Shown in pieces: positions 5,655 through 7,592 of a stretch of DNA of 7,592 nt. A model generated the notes under the pieces. It ran no database searches. It was not told the DNA's origin and was given only the letters and a program-made list of their open reading frames with translations. Positions within the stretch are counted from its first letter, which is position 1. Every line of letters begins with the position of its first letter. This DNA comes from an uncultured bacterium (GTDB lineage: Bacteria; Patescibacteriota; Minisyncoccia; Phycocordibacterales; UBA918). Both the position numbers and the translations under genes were made by a program. The stretch covers positions 1-7,592 of the forward strand of contig CAIMDH010000032.1 of NCBI GenBank assembly GCA_903839715.1, written 5' to 3'.

Positions 5655-7592
5655 TTATTTTGAAATAACTTTCCATGATCCGCTCTTCAGTAGGGCTTCG
5701 GCTTTTTTGAACTTCATTGTCTCGGTAGTGGTACCATCAGTGATAGTGACGAGGTCGTTACGACCTGGTGTCTCGGCAGCGCGAGCTGGTTGCTTTGCAC
5801 CGACCTTAGCTTCGGTCTCACCCGCTGCCGCTTGTGCGGCCTCTGCCTGCTTTTTCATTACCTCCTCTTCACGCTCGACAACGAGTGGCTGTAGCTTGGG
5901 GAGTATCTCGGCAATGCGAAATAAAACTACTTGTTGCATCTCTTTGAAGAGACGTGTGCCTTCCTTGCGATACTCAATGAGCGGATCACGCTGTCCATAC
6001 GCGCGGAGGTTTACACTCGCACGAGTGTATGACATTACTTCGAGGTGTTCGACCCAGAGCATATCTATCATCTGGAGCGCGAGTCGACGGAACATATTCT
6101 TAAATATCTCCTCACCAAACTCCGCCGACTTCCCTGCTACAGCTGCCGCGGCGTCATCACTGACCCCTACTACTTCTGCCAAGATAGCCTCTACCTCAGT
6201 GCTATCACCAATAAGAAGCTTGTGCCGGCGCTCATAGATGACTACTCGCTGAAGATTGAGCACGTCGTCATAGGCCAAGATTTGTTTACGTGAATCAAAG
6301 TGGAATCCTTCGATACGGGTCTGTGCACTCTCGAGAGTGTTGGCGAGCATACTCATCTTGATAGGCTCATCCTCAGGAATCCCAAATGTGCCCATGAGGT
6401 TTTTGACTCGTTCCCCACCGAAGACACGCATCAAGCTGTCCTCCATCGAAACATAAAATTGTGTTTCTCCTGGATCACCCTGACGACCAGCGCGACCGCG
6501 CAACTGATTGTCGATGCGACGCGCCTCATGGCGCTCAGTACCTAGTACAAACAGTCCTCCGAGAGCCTTTACTGCTTCTGCTTCTTCCTTAGTGGCTTCT
6601 GGGCCTCCTAGCTTGATGTCTACACCACGGCCAGCCATGTTTGTAGCCAATGTCACAGCTCCTATCCGTCCGGCAGCAGCAATAATCTCTCCTTCATGCT
6701 CGTGGTTCTTCGCATTAAGCATTTGGTGGGTCACGCCCGCTGCTGTGAGTGCTGCAGACAAGCGTTCGTTTGATTCAATCGAAGCCGTACCAATAAGAAT
6801 CGGCTGACCTTTAGTATGTACTTCTTTAACCTTGGCAATAATCGCTTTGAACTTCCCTTTTTCGTTCTGGTAAATCAAGTCAGTATGATCAAGACGGTTG
6901 ATCGGACGATTGGTCGGGATTGGTGTCACTTCAAGTTTATACACGGTAAAAAACTCTTCTTGTGACGTGAGAGCAGTACCTGTCATACCCGACAACTTCT
7001 CGTACATACGGAAGTAATTTTGGTACGTAATCGACGCGAAGGTTTTGGACTCACGCTGAATCTTGACACCTTCTTTAGCTTCTACGGCTTGGTGTAAACC
7101 CTCAGACCAGCGACGTCCTGGCTGGAGTCGACCAGTAAACTCATCCACAATCACTACCTCATCATCGCGGACAACATATTCTTTGTCGCGAGTATAGAGT
7201 GCTTTGGCACGGACAGCAGTCTCAAGGTGATGGACATGCTTGATACCTTTGTCAGTATAAATATTTTCGATGCCTAGCATTTTCTCAGCTGCTTCGACAC
7301 CAGCATCAGTAAGGGTTGCGCTCTTGAGTTTTTCATCGATAGTGTAGTGCTCTTCTGGCTTGAGTGCACGCGCAATATGCGCAAACGCTTCATACAGATT
7401 TTCAGAATCATTGGCTGGTGCTGAGATAATGAGTGGCGTACGAGCTTCGTCGATAAGAATCGAGTCGATTTCGTCAACAATAGCGTAGGCGTGCCCGCGC
7501 TGCTGGCGCAGGTGAGCAGCTTCGTATTCGATATTATCGCGCAAGAAGTCGAACCCAAACTCGCTATTGGTACCATAGGTAATGTCAGCAGC
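5655..7592 (-). CDS. secA: Preprotein translocase ATPase SecA, N-terminus beyond the window
   Basis: SecA is the ATP-driven motor that pushes unfolded secretory proteins through SecYEG at the inner membrane. The reading frame is open to the right edge; 645 residues are visible and roughly 170 (including Walker A) are missing. The first visible residues, ADITYGTNSEFGFDFLRDN, are canonical. Then come Walker B DEIDSILIDEAR (40-51), VVIVDEFTGRLQPGRRW (about 146), GMTGTA (202-207), TNRP (227-230) and the second nucleotide-binding domain, with GTASIES (268-274), TNMAGRGVDIKLGG (317-330) and RGRAGRQGDPG (365-375). The helical scaffold and wing follow: YDDVLN (441-446), W513-EHL, and a DPLIEY motif near 536. 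The wing between YDDVLN and W513 is short, and the C-terminal tail after GRND (610-613) lacks the cysteines of the SEC-C zinc motif; both are treated as findings. The stop is TAA, followed closely by the PF04020 gene. Confidence 0.97.
   Translation of the reverse strand, partial: AADITYGTNSEFGFDFLRDNIEYEAAHLRQQRGHAYAIVDEIDSILIDEARTPLIISAPANDSENLYEAFAHIARALKPEEHYTIDEKLKSATLTDAGVEAAEKMLGIENIYTDKGIKHVHHLETAVRAKALYTRDKEYVVRDDEVVIVDEFTGRLQPGRRWSEGLHQAVEAKEGVKIQRESKTFASITYQNYFRMYEKLSGMTGTALTSQEEFFTVYKLEVTPIPTNRPINRLDHTDLIYQNEKGKFKAIIAKVKEVHTKGQPILIGTASIESNERLSAALTAAGVTHQMLNAKNHEHEGEIIAAAGRIGAVTLATNMAGRGVDIKLGGPEATKEEAEAVKALGGLFVLGTERHEARRIDNQLRGRAGRQGDPGETQFYVSMEDSLMRVFGGERVKNLMGTFGIPEDEPIKMSMLANTLESAQTRIEGFHFDSRKQILAYDDVLNLQRVVIYERRHKLLIGDSTEVEAILAEVVGVSDDAAAAVAGKSAEFGEEIFKNMFRRLALQMIDMLWVEHLEVMSYTRASVNLRAYGQRDPLIEYRKEGTRLFKEMQQVVLFRIAEILPKLQPLVVEREEEVMKKQAEAAQAAAGETEAKVGAKQPARAAETPGRNDLVTITDGTTTETMKFKKAEALLKSGSWKVISK

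Noticed and set aside
559..7592. Alternative genetic code with TGA as glycine (Absconditabacteria/Gracilibacteria).
   Set aside because: No in-frame TGA interrupts any gene. TGA is not used as a stop in the six intact stops (three TAA, three TAG), but six is too few to mean anything.

Overview
The window looks like a piece of a Patescibacteria (CPR, Parcubacteria-like) chromosome. The clearest signs are at the left end. Two small proteins there carry an excisionase/MerR-like DNA-binding head and a membrane anchor, and the second is followed one base later by a secreted protein opening with the 'INYQGKL..SGVAVPD' module that I associate with large CPR surface proteins. Other signs fit: a short Obg GTPase, a SecA without the usual zinc tail, few Shine-Dalgarno sequences, and promoters very close to start codons. 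The standard genetic code fits, because no in-frame TGA is needed anywhere. The lineage is an inference from gene content, not from a marker phylogeny.

All supported protein genes are on the minus strand, so transcription runs from the right edge to the left. In that order: secA (N-terminus beyond the window, stop at 5655) and, 13 bases later, a four-helix PF04020 membrane protein, probably one transcript. A 342-base gap without a clear gene (4967-5308) follows; it holds a 17-bp bidirectional terminator (5211-5248) and a long imperfect stem-loop (5047-5123), and may contain an unannotated structured RNA. Next come obg (3998-4966), a perfect 14-bp hairpin (3944-3975), and gatB (2427-3848), which ends in a strong intrinsic terminator (2371-2408). 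The leftmost block is the accessory-looking part: HTH-membrane protein 1 (1405-2346), HTH-membrane protein 2 (559-1341) and the secreted surface protein (557 to the left edge), which is broken by a one-base frameshift at 303-306.

Functionally, secA, obg and gatB are housekeeping genes for protein export, ribosome assembly/GTP signalling and tRNA-dependent amide formation. The left block looks like a cell-surface locus: a secreted protein probably translationally coupled to a membrane protein whose cytoplasmic head looks able to bind DNA, next to a paralogue of the same design. This block and the unexplained structured gap at 4967-5308 are the most interesting parts of the window.
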